Source: Candidatus Woesearchaeota archaeon | GTDB taxonomy: Archaea > Nanobdellota > Nanobdellia > Woesearchaeales > JAGVYF01 | Assembly (NCBI GenBank): GCA_023264635.1 | Contig: JAHFLT010000012.1 | Coordinates: 1-42,716 of the forward strand | DNA length: 42,716 nucleotides | Direction of reading: 5' to 3' | Shown: in pieces, positions 1 through 7,102 of the stretch | Layout of the letters: each line of letters starts with the position of its first letter | Position numbering within the stretch: the first letter of the stretch is position 1 | The notes under the pieces: model-generated | What the model was told of the DNA's origin: nothing | The model's database searches: none | Seen by the model: only the letters and a program-made list of their open reading frames with translations | Translations under genes and position numbers: made by a program

Positions 1-199
1 ACAAGAAATCTGCGAGATTTCTTTGTGCTCCATCCGGGAAATGCAAAGAAGCCATAGGCTTCTTGCACAAGGAGAACAGCGGTTCTCCTTTGTGTCACTC
101 TGCAGACTAACAGCACATGCAAGCTGAGGTGCAATGGCTAGCGAGAGCGAGACTTTCTACAGAGCCTTTAGTCGGTGTCTTGTTAATCGATATAAGCAA
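1..199. ncRNA. Candidate structured RNA region, partial at the window edge
   Basis: No convincing protein gene lies here. Three back-to-back bulged hairpins are visible: 1-10 with 16-26 (loop TGCGA), 42-53 with 57-67 (loop ATA), and 66-77 with 82-94 (loop about AGCG). Each has a lower 4-5 bp stem, a single-base bulge and an upper 6-7 bp stem. Further pairings are possible between GACTAA (105-110) and TTAGTC (168-173), and between TGTGCT (24-29) and AGCACA (112-117); these two would cross as a pseudoknot. The second competes with the base of the first hairpin. The strand and family are unknown. It could be a ncRNA cut by the window edge, or a 3' regulatory structure beyond the radical SAM gene that ends at 200. 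Confidence 0.35.
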
Positions 200-1675
200 T
201 CATTCGATATAAGCACGCAATTGCTTCATGACAAAAACTTCTGGTGTAAATGTATAGAAGTGTTTTTTTGCCCGCCAGAAAACGAGTTTGCTATACAGTT
301 TAATGAGGTTTGCCAGCATTTTGTTATTGCCCGCTAGATGATGAGTCATCGTCTTCTGATCCAGGAAATACGTTAGATACGACAACTTTTCAATGAGCTT
401 AGCCATTTCTTTTGATCTCCAGCTGGAATAAGTGGTACTGTTATAATGATAATTGCTCCATTCGGCAAGTGTTTTTGGAATAGGCATCCCCATCTGTACA
501 CATTCGTCGTACATGGGAGAGCCAGGGAATGGAGTGTAAACTTTTAGTGATGTCATTGAAATATTTGGATTCTCGTCTAAAAGTTTAATCATTAAATTAA
601 TAGTATCCTGAATTTGTTCTATTGTTTCTCCAGGAAAACCGGCGATGAAGCTATAAATAGGTCTTATGCCAACCTCCCGTAATTTTCTGTTAGCAACAAT
701 AACTTGTTCAACAGTAAGATCTTTTTTCATATGCTTGAGCATATCGTCATTTCCAGATTCTATGCCAACGAAAAATTCTTTAAAGCCGGCATCATAAAGC
801 ATCTTTAAGTAATCCATATTCCATCGTGCGATATAATCTGCTCGGCAATTTGACACCATATTGATCTTGATATTCTCCTGTTGGAGTAATTCAGCAAGTT
901 CCTTTGCCCGTGTCATACTCGTGAAAAAGTTATCATCGATAATATCTATGCTTTCTGCGCCCATAGTGATTAAGACTTTCATCCTTTTGACAATCTCTTG
1001 TGCTGACAAAGCTCTCCATTTCTGCTTGTTGAAGAGAATATTATAACAAAAACCGCATCGATGTGGACAGCCTTTTCCCGCAACAAGAGAGAGTGCATTT
1101 TTTGTTGAATACAAATTTAAAAAGTATGGTTTCATATCAGAGATTAAATTGTACCTTGGGAGCGGAATCTCTTCGAGTTTTGCGAATTCCCTTTCAGGGG
1201 TTATTGTTATATTCCCTTGTTTATCTTTAAAACACAGTCCTTTAATGCTATCTAATGGATTCCCTGTGTCTAATGCGTCAACCAGTTCAGGAAACGTAAA
1301 ATCTGCTTCATTTACGACAATTATGTCTACTAATGGATCCATGATAGTCTGTCGTGGATAAAGGCTTGGATGCACTCCGCCCCAAATAAGAGGAATTTGT
1401 GGGGAGATTCTACGTACGATCTCCGCAGTTTTGAGCGCCCATCCAATCTGGCTACCTGTCATCGCCGACACAGCAACACAAAGGACATCTCCTTTGAAGA
1501 GTTCGTCTTGTAAAATATTCTCCCAATTTTTCTCCACACGTTGATCGATTACCTTTATTCTAAATTTTTTTTCGGGGATTAATGTGGTTGTATGCATAAT
1601 GGATAGTGGTAATCCTACAGAACTTCCCACTTTATCCAAAGTGGTCTTTGGGTAAACCATGACTATTGTCCGCAT
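200..1675 (-). CDS. B12-binding-domain radical SAM protein (copy 1)
   Basis: This is a 491-residue member of the cobalamin-binding-domain radical SAM family (BchE/HpnR-like layout). Residues about 1-130 look like the Rossmann-type B12-binding domain (WGGVHPSLYP near 98-107). The 4Fe-4S ligands CxxxCxxC are Cys203, Cys207 and Cys210 in GKGCPHRCGFCYN, followed by a TIM-barrel with GIESGNDDMLKHM. I see no DxHxxG cobalamin-ligating motif, which is common in this subgroup. The family performs radical methylations, cyclisations and other C-C chemistry; the substrate here is unknown, but a sugar or lipid is plausible from the glycan context. The ATG at 1675 lies about 26 bases from a TATA box at 1698-1707, so it is probably transcribed on its own as a leaderless mRNA. 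Confidence 0.9.
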   Translation of the reverse strand: MRTIVMVYPKTTLDKVGSSVGLPLSIMHTTTLIPEKKFRIKVIDQRVEKNWENILQDELFKGDVLCVAVSAMTGSQIGWALKTAEIVRRISPQIPLIWGGVHPSLYPRQTIMDPLVDIIVVNEADFTFPELVDALDTGNPLDSIKGLCFKDKQGNITITPEREFAKLEEIPLPRYNLISDMKPYFLNLYSTKNALSLVAGKGCPHRCGFCYNILFNKQKWRALSAQEIVKRMKVLITMGAESIDIIDDNFFTSMTRAKELAELLQQENIKINMVSNCRADYIARWNMDYLKMLYDAGFKEFFVGIESGNDDMLKHMKKDLTVEQVIVANRKLREVGIRPIYSFIAGFPGETIEQIQDTINLMIKLLDENPNISMTSLKVYTPFPGSPMYDECVQMGMPIPKTLAEWSNYHYNSTTYSSWRSKEMAKLIEKLSYLTYFLDQKTMTHHLAGNNKMLANLIKLYSKLVFWRAKKHFYTFTPEVFVMKQLRAYIE

Positions 1676-1697
1676 AGGGTATAGGGATAGAAACTTC

Positions 1698-1707
1698 TAT
1701 TTAAATA
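1698..1707 (-). promoter_or_regulatory. TATA box for the radical SAM gene at 1675
   Basis: TATTTAAATA is centred about 26-28 bases upstream of the ATG at 1675, which fits a leaderless archaeal transcript. It sits just past the stop of the preceding small gene. Confidence 0.6.
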
Positions 1708-1709
1708 AG

Positions 1710-1946
1710 TTAGTTTTTTTTTTCCAGTTCCTCAACCGCAGTGATCAATTCATTCTTTGGCGCTTCTCTGAATAGGACAAAAACATTCACTTCCAGATAC
1801 TCTAGGATGTCTTCTTCCTTTGCGGCGAATTCGCATTTGAATTTCTTGAATAAAGCCATAACCTCTTCTTTTGGTAATTTTAGTATTCTTTCAGCAAATT
1901 CGCTCTCCTCATCAATTGCCCAAGTGGTTGTAACTTTATTAAGCAT
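1710..1946 (-). CDS. Small acidic hypothetical protein
   Basis: This is a small protein of 78 residues if it starts at the ATG at 1946 (MLNKVTTTWAI). A start four codons earlier at 1958 would overlap the deacetylase by 20 bases. The protein is charged and looks helical (LPKEEVMALFKKFKCEF, then EELEKKN at the end), with no membrane segment, signal peptide or motif I recognise. It is the last gene of the operon that starts at 5236, after the NodB-type deacetylase, and its start overlaps the end of that gene. A role linked to the deacetylase is only a guess. Confidence 0.6.
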   Translation of the reverse strand: MLNKVTTTWAIDEESEFAERILKLPKEEVMALFKKFKCEFAAKEEDILEYLEVNVFVLFREAPKNELITAVEELEKKN

Positions 1947-2562
1947 GATTGTCCACATCCACCTTAGTATTCTTAGTCTTTTGGGAAAAAAGGTATTTTT
2001 CGTATTTCTTGAATTCCCAGCAATGCATCATTAATCTTCCACTTTTCTTGTAAAATTCTGTATCTTCTAAATCAACATTATCCCATGGTTTTTCTATCAA
2101 TTCAAGGGGGATAAGATAAGGAAAAAAGAATTGACCTCTTTTAAGATTAGACAACCAATTCCTAAGGAAAATAAAATGACCCCATCTTTTCCACACTTGT
2201 CTGTTAAATGAAGAGTCATAGATGCCCATTCTGGCAAGAAGAGACAATGATTTATTAGTAAAATCCAGTCTGGGAAATCGCCATCCCTCCATCTTCATGC
2301 CATGCTTTGCAAATATCGTGACAGTATTTTTAATGAGTCTTTTTTGTTCCTTTAATGGCAGCATCGCAAAATTTTCGTGATAGTATCCATGCCCCCCTAC
2401 GGTGTGGTTCTTGGCTATTTTTTTACACTTCTCTGGATATTTTTCAACAAGATAACCGCAGATATAGAACTCACCGTGTATACCATTTTTAGTGAGTTGA
2501 GCAGCGCAAGCTACTGCAGCATCAATATCCTTTTCCACGTCCATTGTAAATATCTGTTTCAT
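1939..2562 (-). CDS. NodB-type polysaccharide deacetylase
   Basis: This 207-residue protein has the layout of carbohydrate esterase family 4 (NodB) enzymes, which remove N- or O-acetyl groups from glycans using a metal ion. Visible motifs are FTMDVEKD near the N-terminus (catalytic Asp region), VGGHGYYHENF (metal-binding His region), GWRFPRLDF (the RxP motif) and MMHCWEF near the C-terminus (last catalytic His region). There is no signal peptide, so it should act in the cytoplasm on a sugar nucleotide or lipid-linked sugar. I chose the ATG at 2562 because it makes an ATGA overlap with the asparagine synthase stop; a start at 2580 is possible but overlaps more. Confidence 0.8.
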   Translation of the reverse strand: MKQIFTMDVEKDIDAAVACAAQLTKNGIHGEFYICGYLVEKYPEKCKKIAKNHTVGGHGYYHENFAMLPLKEQKRLIKNTVTIFAKHGMKMEGWRFPRLDFTNKSLSLLARMGIYDSSFNRQVWKRWGHFIFLRNWLSNLKRGQFFFPYLIPLELIEKPWDNVDLEDTEFYKKSGRLMMHCWEFKKYEKYLFSQKTKNTKVDVDNHA

Positions 2563-4385
2563 AACTGTTGTTTTGCCCATTCCCCTAGTAGTGCTAATGG
2601 AAATGCCCTATTTCTCCGTTCGCTTTCATGTACAGAGAACAGTTTAAGTACCTTATCGTGACTGATACCAATAGACTTACAAACATTTTTATCAAATAAT
2701 GAATCACAATGCTTAATCAGTATATCATCACTCCATTTTCTTATCGGTGGTGTGAAGCCATATTTCTGCCTGTTGATAATCGTATATGGCAAGATACCCT
2801 TCATCGCTTTGCGCACGATGTATTTACCCGTAAATCCATTAACTTTAAACCTTGTGGGAAGATTTCCTGCAAATTCAAGCATCATGTTGTCTAAATAGGG
2901 TACTCTCGATTCAACAGCATGGATCATATTAATTTTATCATCCACCATCAGATAATTCTCTGCAAGGAGAAACTTCGTATCGAGCTTGATAAGCTGATTG
3001 ACGGTAGTGTCTGAAGATGCAAAGATAGGTGCAATACGTTCATTCGCTGGTTGATGAGGGATGTCTAAATCCGCAATGGCCTCATCCGGAAATGTTTTGT
3101 ACATCAGCTTGGTGTAGGCAAGCTCTGGTTTTCCTGCTATAAGCAAATATGTTGCACCGAAAGAGGCATATCGGGCAAGTTTCCGTGGTAAAAAATAGGA
3201 AGACTTTTGCAGCGTTGATAGCACTAAGTTATTCTGCAAAAATGGCAGCTTCTTTGTCAGCTCGCCTACTCTGCTCACCACTTTGTGCTGTCTATATCCA
3301 CCGAAAAGTTCATCACTACCATTACCAGTAAGGACAACGGTTACTTTTTTCTTTGCTTCTTTTGCCAGATAATAAAGAGGGACAGAAGCTGCATTGCCAA
3401 TAGGATCATCAAGATGATACGCTAATGTTGGTAATACCTTTAGGACGTGATCGCTACTGACAATAACTTCCTGATGGTCTGTGCTGAAATGTTCTGCAAC
3501 CAAGCGTGCATATCCTGGCTCATTCACGACGTCATCAGAATCAAATCCTACAGAAAATGTTTTCACTGGAGCTTTCACTATGCTTGCCATAAACGCCACA
3601 ATCGAGCTGCTGTCAAGACCTCCGGATAAGTAAGCTCCATAAGGAACATCTGACATTAGCTGTTGCTTGACACTCTGCTTGAGAACTGCGCGGAAGCTAA
3701 GCGCATAATAGTCTTCATCGCCTCCACCTTCTTGAAATGTGACATCCCAGTACTTTCTCAGTTCCAATTGCTCATCCCGCAATGTTGCATAATGCCCTGG
3801 TGGAAGCTTGTATATATCCTCCCACATGGTGCATGGACTCGGAACAAATCCATATTGGAGAACATCACCCACGCTTTCCTTTCGGAGGTTTCGTGGCACA
3901 CCAGCTTCAAAAATAGCTTTTATCTCTGATGCGAAAACCAGCTTCCCGTCTTTCCAATAATAATAAAGTGGTTTTATTCCTATGCGGTCACGTGCCAGGA
4001 CAAGCATTTTCTTTTGCTCATCATACAGCGCAAAAGCGAACATCCCATTCAGTCTTGAGATGGCGCTTACATTCCATTCCTCATAGGCATGCACAATAAC
4101 TTCGGTATCCGTATTGCTCGTGAATGTATGTCTCGGTAGCTCTTTTCTGATGTCATTGTGATTGTAAACCTCTCCATTGAAAACAAGACATATGTCTCCA
4201 TCTTCGTTAAACATCGGCTGCTTGCCACGCTCACTCAAATCAACGATGCTGAGTCGTTGATGTCCTAGGCTTATGCCCTTAGTGAGATAGTATCCACTCT
4301 GGTCAGGACCTCTATGAGCTACCTTTTTCATCATCTTTTGGACAATCTTTTTATCTTCCCAGTTGATACCGACTATGCCGCACAT
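2559..4385 (-). CDS. asnB: Asparagine synthase-like glutamine amidotransferase
   Basis: This is a 608-residue glutamine-hydrolysing asparagine synthase-family enzyme. The start at 4385 gives MCGIVG, whose Cys2 is the glutaminase nucleophile; starting earlier would add 27 residues and destroy the N-terminal Cys. The class II glutaminase domain (about 1-200) contains RGPDQSG, RLSIVD and FNGEVYN. The synthetase domain holds the PP-loop SGGLDSS at 254-260. The length is typical of AsnB. In glycan loci such homologs often amidate sugar carboxylates rather than make asparagine; that role is inferred from neighbours. It is the second gene of the operon that starts at 5236, overlapping the glycosyltransferase by 13 bases and the deacetylase by an ATGA. 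Confidence 0.93.
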   Translation of the reverse strand: MCGIVGINWEDKKIVQKMMKKVAHRGPDQSGYYLTKGISLGHQRLSIVDLSERGKQPMFNEDGDICLVFNGEVYNHNDIRKELPRHTFTSNTDTEVIVHAYEEWNVSAISRLNGMFAFALYDEQKKMLVLARDRIGIKPLYYYWKDGKLVFASEIKAIFEAGVPRNLRKESVGDVLQYGFVPSPCTMWEDIYKLPPGHYATLRDEQLELRKYWDVTFQEGGGDEDYYALSFRAVLKQSVKQQLMSDVPYGAYLSGGLDSSSIVAFMASIVKAPVKTFSVGFDSDDVVNEPGYARLVAEHFSTDHQEVIVSSDHVLKVLPTLAYHLDDPIGNAASVPLYYLAKEAKKKVTVVLTGNGSDELFGGYRQHKVVSRVGELTKKLPFLQNNLVLSTLQKSSYFLPRKLARYASFGATYLLIAGKPELAYTKLMYKTFPDEAIADLDIPHQPANERIAPIFASSDTTVNQLIKLDTKFLLAENYLMVDDKINMIHAVESRVPYLDNMMLEFAGNLPTRFKVNGFTGKYIVRKAMKGILPYTIINRQKYGFTPPIRKWSDDILIKHCDSLFDKNVCKSIGISHDKVLKLFSVHESERRNRAFPLALLGEWAKQQL

Positions 4386-5236
4386 CCTGCCCTCACATAT
4401 TTTTCCAATACCATACAGTATTTCTTTGCTTGTTCTTCCCAAGTGCCGGAGTTTTGCAGATACCACTGCCTTGCTTTTTTCCCAAGCGTTACAGCTTTTT
4501 GCGGATGCTCGAGGAGATATTTAATTCCTTCTGCGAGATTAGGCGTATAATATGCTGGGTAGCCTATTTCCTCTGCAAGATTGGGTGATATTGCGACAAC
4601 TGGTTTTGCCATCGCTGCGTAATCGTACATCTTGATACTTGAATCCCAAGAGAGGGGATAAACACAGACACGAGCCTTTGCTATGCAGCTGGGAACTTCC
4701 TCATTAGGGATGTCTGTAATGATTTTTAGTATTATGTTCTCCTTTTTACATGATTCAATGAGTTGCGGGATGTTGTATATTGGGACGACTTGCCCTACAT
4801 AGCAGGCATCATACTCCGGTTTTTCGTTCAGCGGAGTGAAATCAGAGCCATTTGGTATGAGGTCGTTTCCTTTGTATTTGATAAGATTGTAATGCGTGGG
4901 TGATGTTATGAAATCATGATGTTTGCGGAAGAAACGCAGTCTCCCTGCTGGATAAAGCGCAAAATGATCAGTCATGTCATGGACAAACACTGCCTTTTTT
5001 TTTCCAGGTAGTAGATGATGGAAAGCAGTGATGAGCCCAGCCACTTTACCGACAGAAATAACAATATCTGGCTTGAACCTCAGATATGTCCAAAAATAGT
5101 GCCACCAGTCCTGCTTATAGACATAGACAACGCTATGCCCTAGCTTCCCGAAGAGATACGGAAATCTCGTCCAGCGCATCTTTGCCTTATGCAGATGATA
5201 GGGTAATGTATCGTGTGTGATGACAATGATTCTCAT
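4373..5236 (-). CDS. GT4-like (GT-B fold) glycosyltransferase
   Basis: This 287-residue protein is a probable GT-B glycosyltransferase transferring a sugar from a nucleotide donor to a growing glycan on the cytoplasmic side. The C-terminal half shows the nucleotide-sugar-binding pattern KMYDYAAMAKPVVAIS, where Asp replaces the Glu more often seen, followed by a typical helical tail (LGKKARQWY). IPNGSDF marks the domain linker. It is short for the family (usually 350-400 residues), mainly in the N-terminal domain. It is the first gene of a four-gene operon with AsnB, deacetylase and a small protein. The ATG at 5236 lies 25 bases from a TATA box at 5257-5265. Confidence 0.82.
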   Translation of the reverse strand: MRIIVITHDTLPYHLHKAKMRWTRFPYLFGKLGHSVVYVYKQDWWHYFWTYLRFKPDIVISVGKVAGLITAFHHLLPGKKKAVFVHDMTDHFALYPAGRLRFFRKHHDFITSPTHYNLIKYKGNDLIPNGSDFTPLNEKPEYDACYVGQVVPIYNIPQLIESCKKENIILKIITDIPNEEVPSCIAKARVCVYPLSWDSSIKMYDYAAMAKPVVAISPNLAEEIGYPAYYTPNLAEGIKYLLEHPQKAVTLGKKARQWYLQNSGTWEEQAKKYCMVLEKYVRAGCAA

Positions 5237-5256
5237 ACGTCGACTGGTGATGGTGG

Positions 5257-5265
5257 ATTTTTAAA
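5257..5265 (-). promoter_or_regulatory. TATA box for the GT4/asnB/deacetylase operon
   Basis: ATTTTTAAA is centred 25 bases upstream of the ATG at 5236, the leaderless spacing seen across the window. Confidence 0.6.
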
Positions 5266-5288
5266 GGTAGCGAAAAAAATCTATCTCT

Positions 5289-5852
5289 TCAATGGTTCCT
5301 TTGTGAATCTGAACTTTTCGATGTTTTTTGTCTACTCTTAAAGAGGGGATTTTCCGTTCCCTGAATAGCTTCAGCTGCAGCTTTTGCATAAAATGGCGCT
5401 TCACGAGACCAGCCAAACCACCCCCCATTACATGCATACACTGCCATAAACTCAAAATGGCCACCAGCAATAATATATTTTCCGATTGTAACTGTATCAC
5501 TAGTAACAGTGACTGGCGTTTTTCTCCAAGTCTGATACACATTTTTTTCTTGTTCTGGAGAGATTTTTCCTTGTTTACTCTCAATAAACTTTTCGAGTAC
5601 TGATACATCCAGTTCTGCAATTTTTTTGACTAGGTTAGTGTTATAAGTAGCATACCCTTCCGAAAATGCATCTGCATTAAATGTAAAAAGAGTTCCCGTA
5701 ATGGGTGGACTATTTTTAGCTATGTGCGTTATGAGTTCATAGAGGTGCTGCGTTGCAAAGGTATAGTCACCCATTCTAAATAAAGAGGTATACGCTGCAA
5801 AGAATCCAGATTCAATATTACCGTGCGACTTGGTTATAAGTTCTAATGTCAT
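5289..5852 (-). CDS. Hypothetical protein, possibly frameshifted at its C-terminus
   Basis: This 187-residue protein matches no family I recognise. It looks soluble and globular (FATQHLYELITHIA, then IIAGGHFEF and a Trp/Gly-rich stretch CNGGWFGWSREAPFY). Its ATG overlaps the RmlB stop as ATGA at 5849-5852, so the two are co-transcribed and probably translationally coupled. The last 20 or so residues (SRQKTSKSSDSQRNH) read like out-of-frame sequence. The next frame gives a more protein-like tail ending GTIEEIDFFRYL at 5261. A one-base change in the T6 run at 5324-5329 (A6 on the coding strand) would join them. Confidence 0.65.
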   Translation of the reverse strand: MTLELITKSHGNIESGFFAAYTSLFRMGDYTFATQHLYELITHIAKNSPPITGTLFTFNADAFSEGYATYNTNLVKKIAELDVSVLEKFIESKQGKISPEQEKNVYQTWRKTPVTVTSDTVTIGKYIIAGGHFEFMAVYACNGGWFGWSREAPFYAKAAAEAIQGTENPLFKSRQKTSKSSDSQRNH

Positions 5853-6874
5853 TTATTTCCTCCCCCATACTGTTTTAGATAATATTCCTTGAACTGCCCG
5901 GACTTGATACGTTCCCACCATGCATGGTTGTCCACATACCACTTTATTGTTTTTTCTAATCCACCAGATAGGGAGGTACGTGGTCCCCAGCCAGTATCTC
6001 GCATCAGCTTTTCATAATTCAAGCTGTAGCGCACATCATGATGTGGTCTGTCAGTGACATAAACCATCAACGATTTTGGTTTCTTTAAGGTATCCAGTAT
6101 TATTTCCACGATTTCTTTATTAGTATAATCACGGAAAACAGTTCCTCCGATGTTGTATACTTCTCCTGCCTTTCCTCGCTCGAGCACAGCCAGAATTGCT
6201 TCGCAGTTATCCTCGACAAACAACCAGTCACGCATCTGTTTTCCATCACCATAAATAGGTATTGGCTTATTTTCTAACGCATTGGTGATGGCAAGTGGGA
6301 TAAATTTTTCAGGATACTGGTAAGGACCATAATTATTACTAGGACGAACAATGGTAATTGGTAAATGATTAGGATGTAGGAAATAGGATTGTACTAGTTT
6401 ATCCGCTGCTTCTTTGGTTAGAGCATAGGGATTTCCGAGTGTGGCATTTAGCCTATCTGTTTCCACGCTTTTCCCATATTTTTTTGCGCCATACACTTCA
6501 TCGGTACTAATGTGGACAAAACGATGCAGTCGTACGTTTTTTGAACATTCAAGTAGTGTCAGCGTGCCAGTCACATTAGTTATGGAGAACTCTTCTGGTC
6601 CACAAATAGAGCGATCTACATGTGTCTCTGCTGCGAAATGCACAATAGCATCAATGGACTTTGTTAACAGATCATTGACAATTTTTTTGTTGCATATGTC
6701 TCCATTTACAAATGCATAGCGGGAATCTTTTAGCAAGTCTGCATGGTTGTCCGAATTACCGGAGTAAGTCATTTTGTCAAGGTTGGTTATCTTCCAGCTC
6801 TGGCGATACCCAAGAATATGCCTAATGAAATTAGAGCCGATAAAACCGAGTCCCCCAGTGACGAGAAGGTTCAT
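5849..6874 (-). CDS. rmlB: dTDP-glucose 4,6-dehydratase
   Basis: This 341-residue extended SDR converts dTDP-glucose to dTDP-4-keto-6-deoxyglucose. The NAD-binding glycine motif GGLGFIG is at 7-13, STDEVYG at 123-129 and the catalytic YxxxK at Tyr150/Lys154. The RmlB signatures NNYGPYQYPEK and RPHHDVRY are also present, and the length is normal. An RmlA-like enzyme is encoded at 9362 on the other strand, but no RmlC or RmlD is visible, so the final deoxy sugar is unknown. The ATG at 6874 lies about 28 bases from a TATA box at 6898-6906. Confidence 0.93.
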   Translation of the reverse strand: MNLLVTGGLGFIGSNFIRHILGYRQSWKITNLDKMTYSGNSDNHADLLKDSRYAFVNGDICNKKIVNDLLTKSIDAIVHFAAETHVDRSICGPEEFSITNVTGTLTLLECSKNVRLHRFVHISTDEVYGAKKYGKSVETDRLNATLGNPYALTKEAADKLVQSYFLHPNHLPITIVRPSNNYGPYQYPEKFIPLAITNALENKPIPIYGDGKQMRDWLFVEDNCEAILAVLERGKAGEVYNIGGTVFRDYTNKEIVEIILDTLKKPKSLMVYVTDRPHHDVRYSLNYEKLMRDTGWGPRTSLSGGLEKTIKWYVDNHAWWERIKSGQFKEYYLKQYGGGNK

Positions 6875-6897
6875 ATTGAGTGGGATAATTGTTCTAC

Positions 6898-6908
6898 TAT
6901 TAAATATT
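6898..6908 (-). promoter_or_regulatory. TATA box for rmlB
   Basis: On the minus strand, AAATATTTAATA lies about 28 bases upstream of the ATG at 6874. It also sits just past the stop (6911) of the preceding small membrane protein gene. Confidence 0.55.
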
Positions 6909-6910
6909 TG

Positions 6911-7060
6911 TTAGAATAGTGCATAAACAAATGGGCTAAGTGCAGAATTCTGGCTGAAGATGATGAGTAGCGAAACGAACAGCAGCATAAGCAAGATGGG
7001 TAAGAGCCACCATTTTTTGTTCACTTTCATGAACGCCCAAAGATCAGTAAGAAGATTCAT
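6911..7060 (-). CDS. DUF5989 / SxtK-like small membrane protein
   Basis: This is a 49-residue protein, MNLLTDLWAFMKVNKKWWLL at the N-terminus and LSPFVYALF at the end. It carries one strong membrane segment (about 19-36) preceded by a basic, Trp-rich KVNKKWW stretch. This layout, with Lys-Lys-Trp-Trp-Leu before the helix and a final Ala-Leu-x-Pro-Phe-[IV]-Tyr-x-Leu-Phe, matches the DUF5989 family. That family is found beside NodU/CmcH carbamoyltransferases and corresponds to SxtK of saxitoxin clusters. It lies 42 bases downstream of the carbamoyltransferase stop on the same strand. Its molecular role is unknown; a membrane anchor or partner for the carbamoyltransferase is an inference from constant co-occurrence. 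Confidence 0.82.
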   Translation of the reverse strand: MNLLTDLWAFMKVNKKWWLLPILLMLLFVSLLIIFSQNSALSPFVYALF

Positions 7061-7102
7061 CTCTCTTTTGGAGGTGCAACACTATACATAAACTTTTCTT
7101 TG

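Noticed and set aside
1-175. RNase P RNA or a definite group I intron
   Set aside because: Some short stretches are reminiscent of each, but the key conserved elements (the P4 consensus regions of RNase P; P4 and J8/7 of group I introns) are missing or unclear, so I leave the family open.
134-337. 67-residue plus-strand reading frame starting MASESETF
   Set aside because: It lies over the structured region and the end of the radical SAM gene on the other strand, and its sequence is Cys/Phe-rich with no recognisable pattern; it looks like a shadow frame.
4386-4466. 27-residue N-terminal extension of the asparagine synthase
   Set aside because: The enzyme needs Cys at position 2 as its glutaminase nucleophile, which fixes the start at MCGIVG (4385).
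5261-5620. 119-residue minus-strand frame overlapping the gene after rmlB
   Set aside because: Only its last 30 or so residues look protein-like, so I treat it as the displaced tail of the 5289-5852 gene, not a separate gene.
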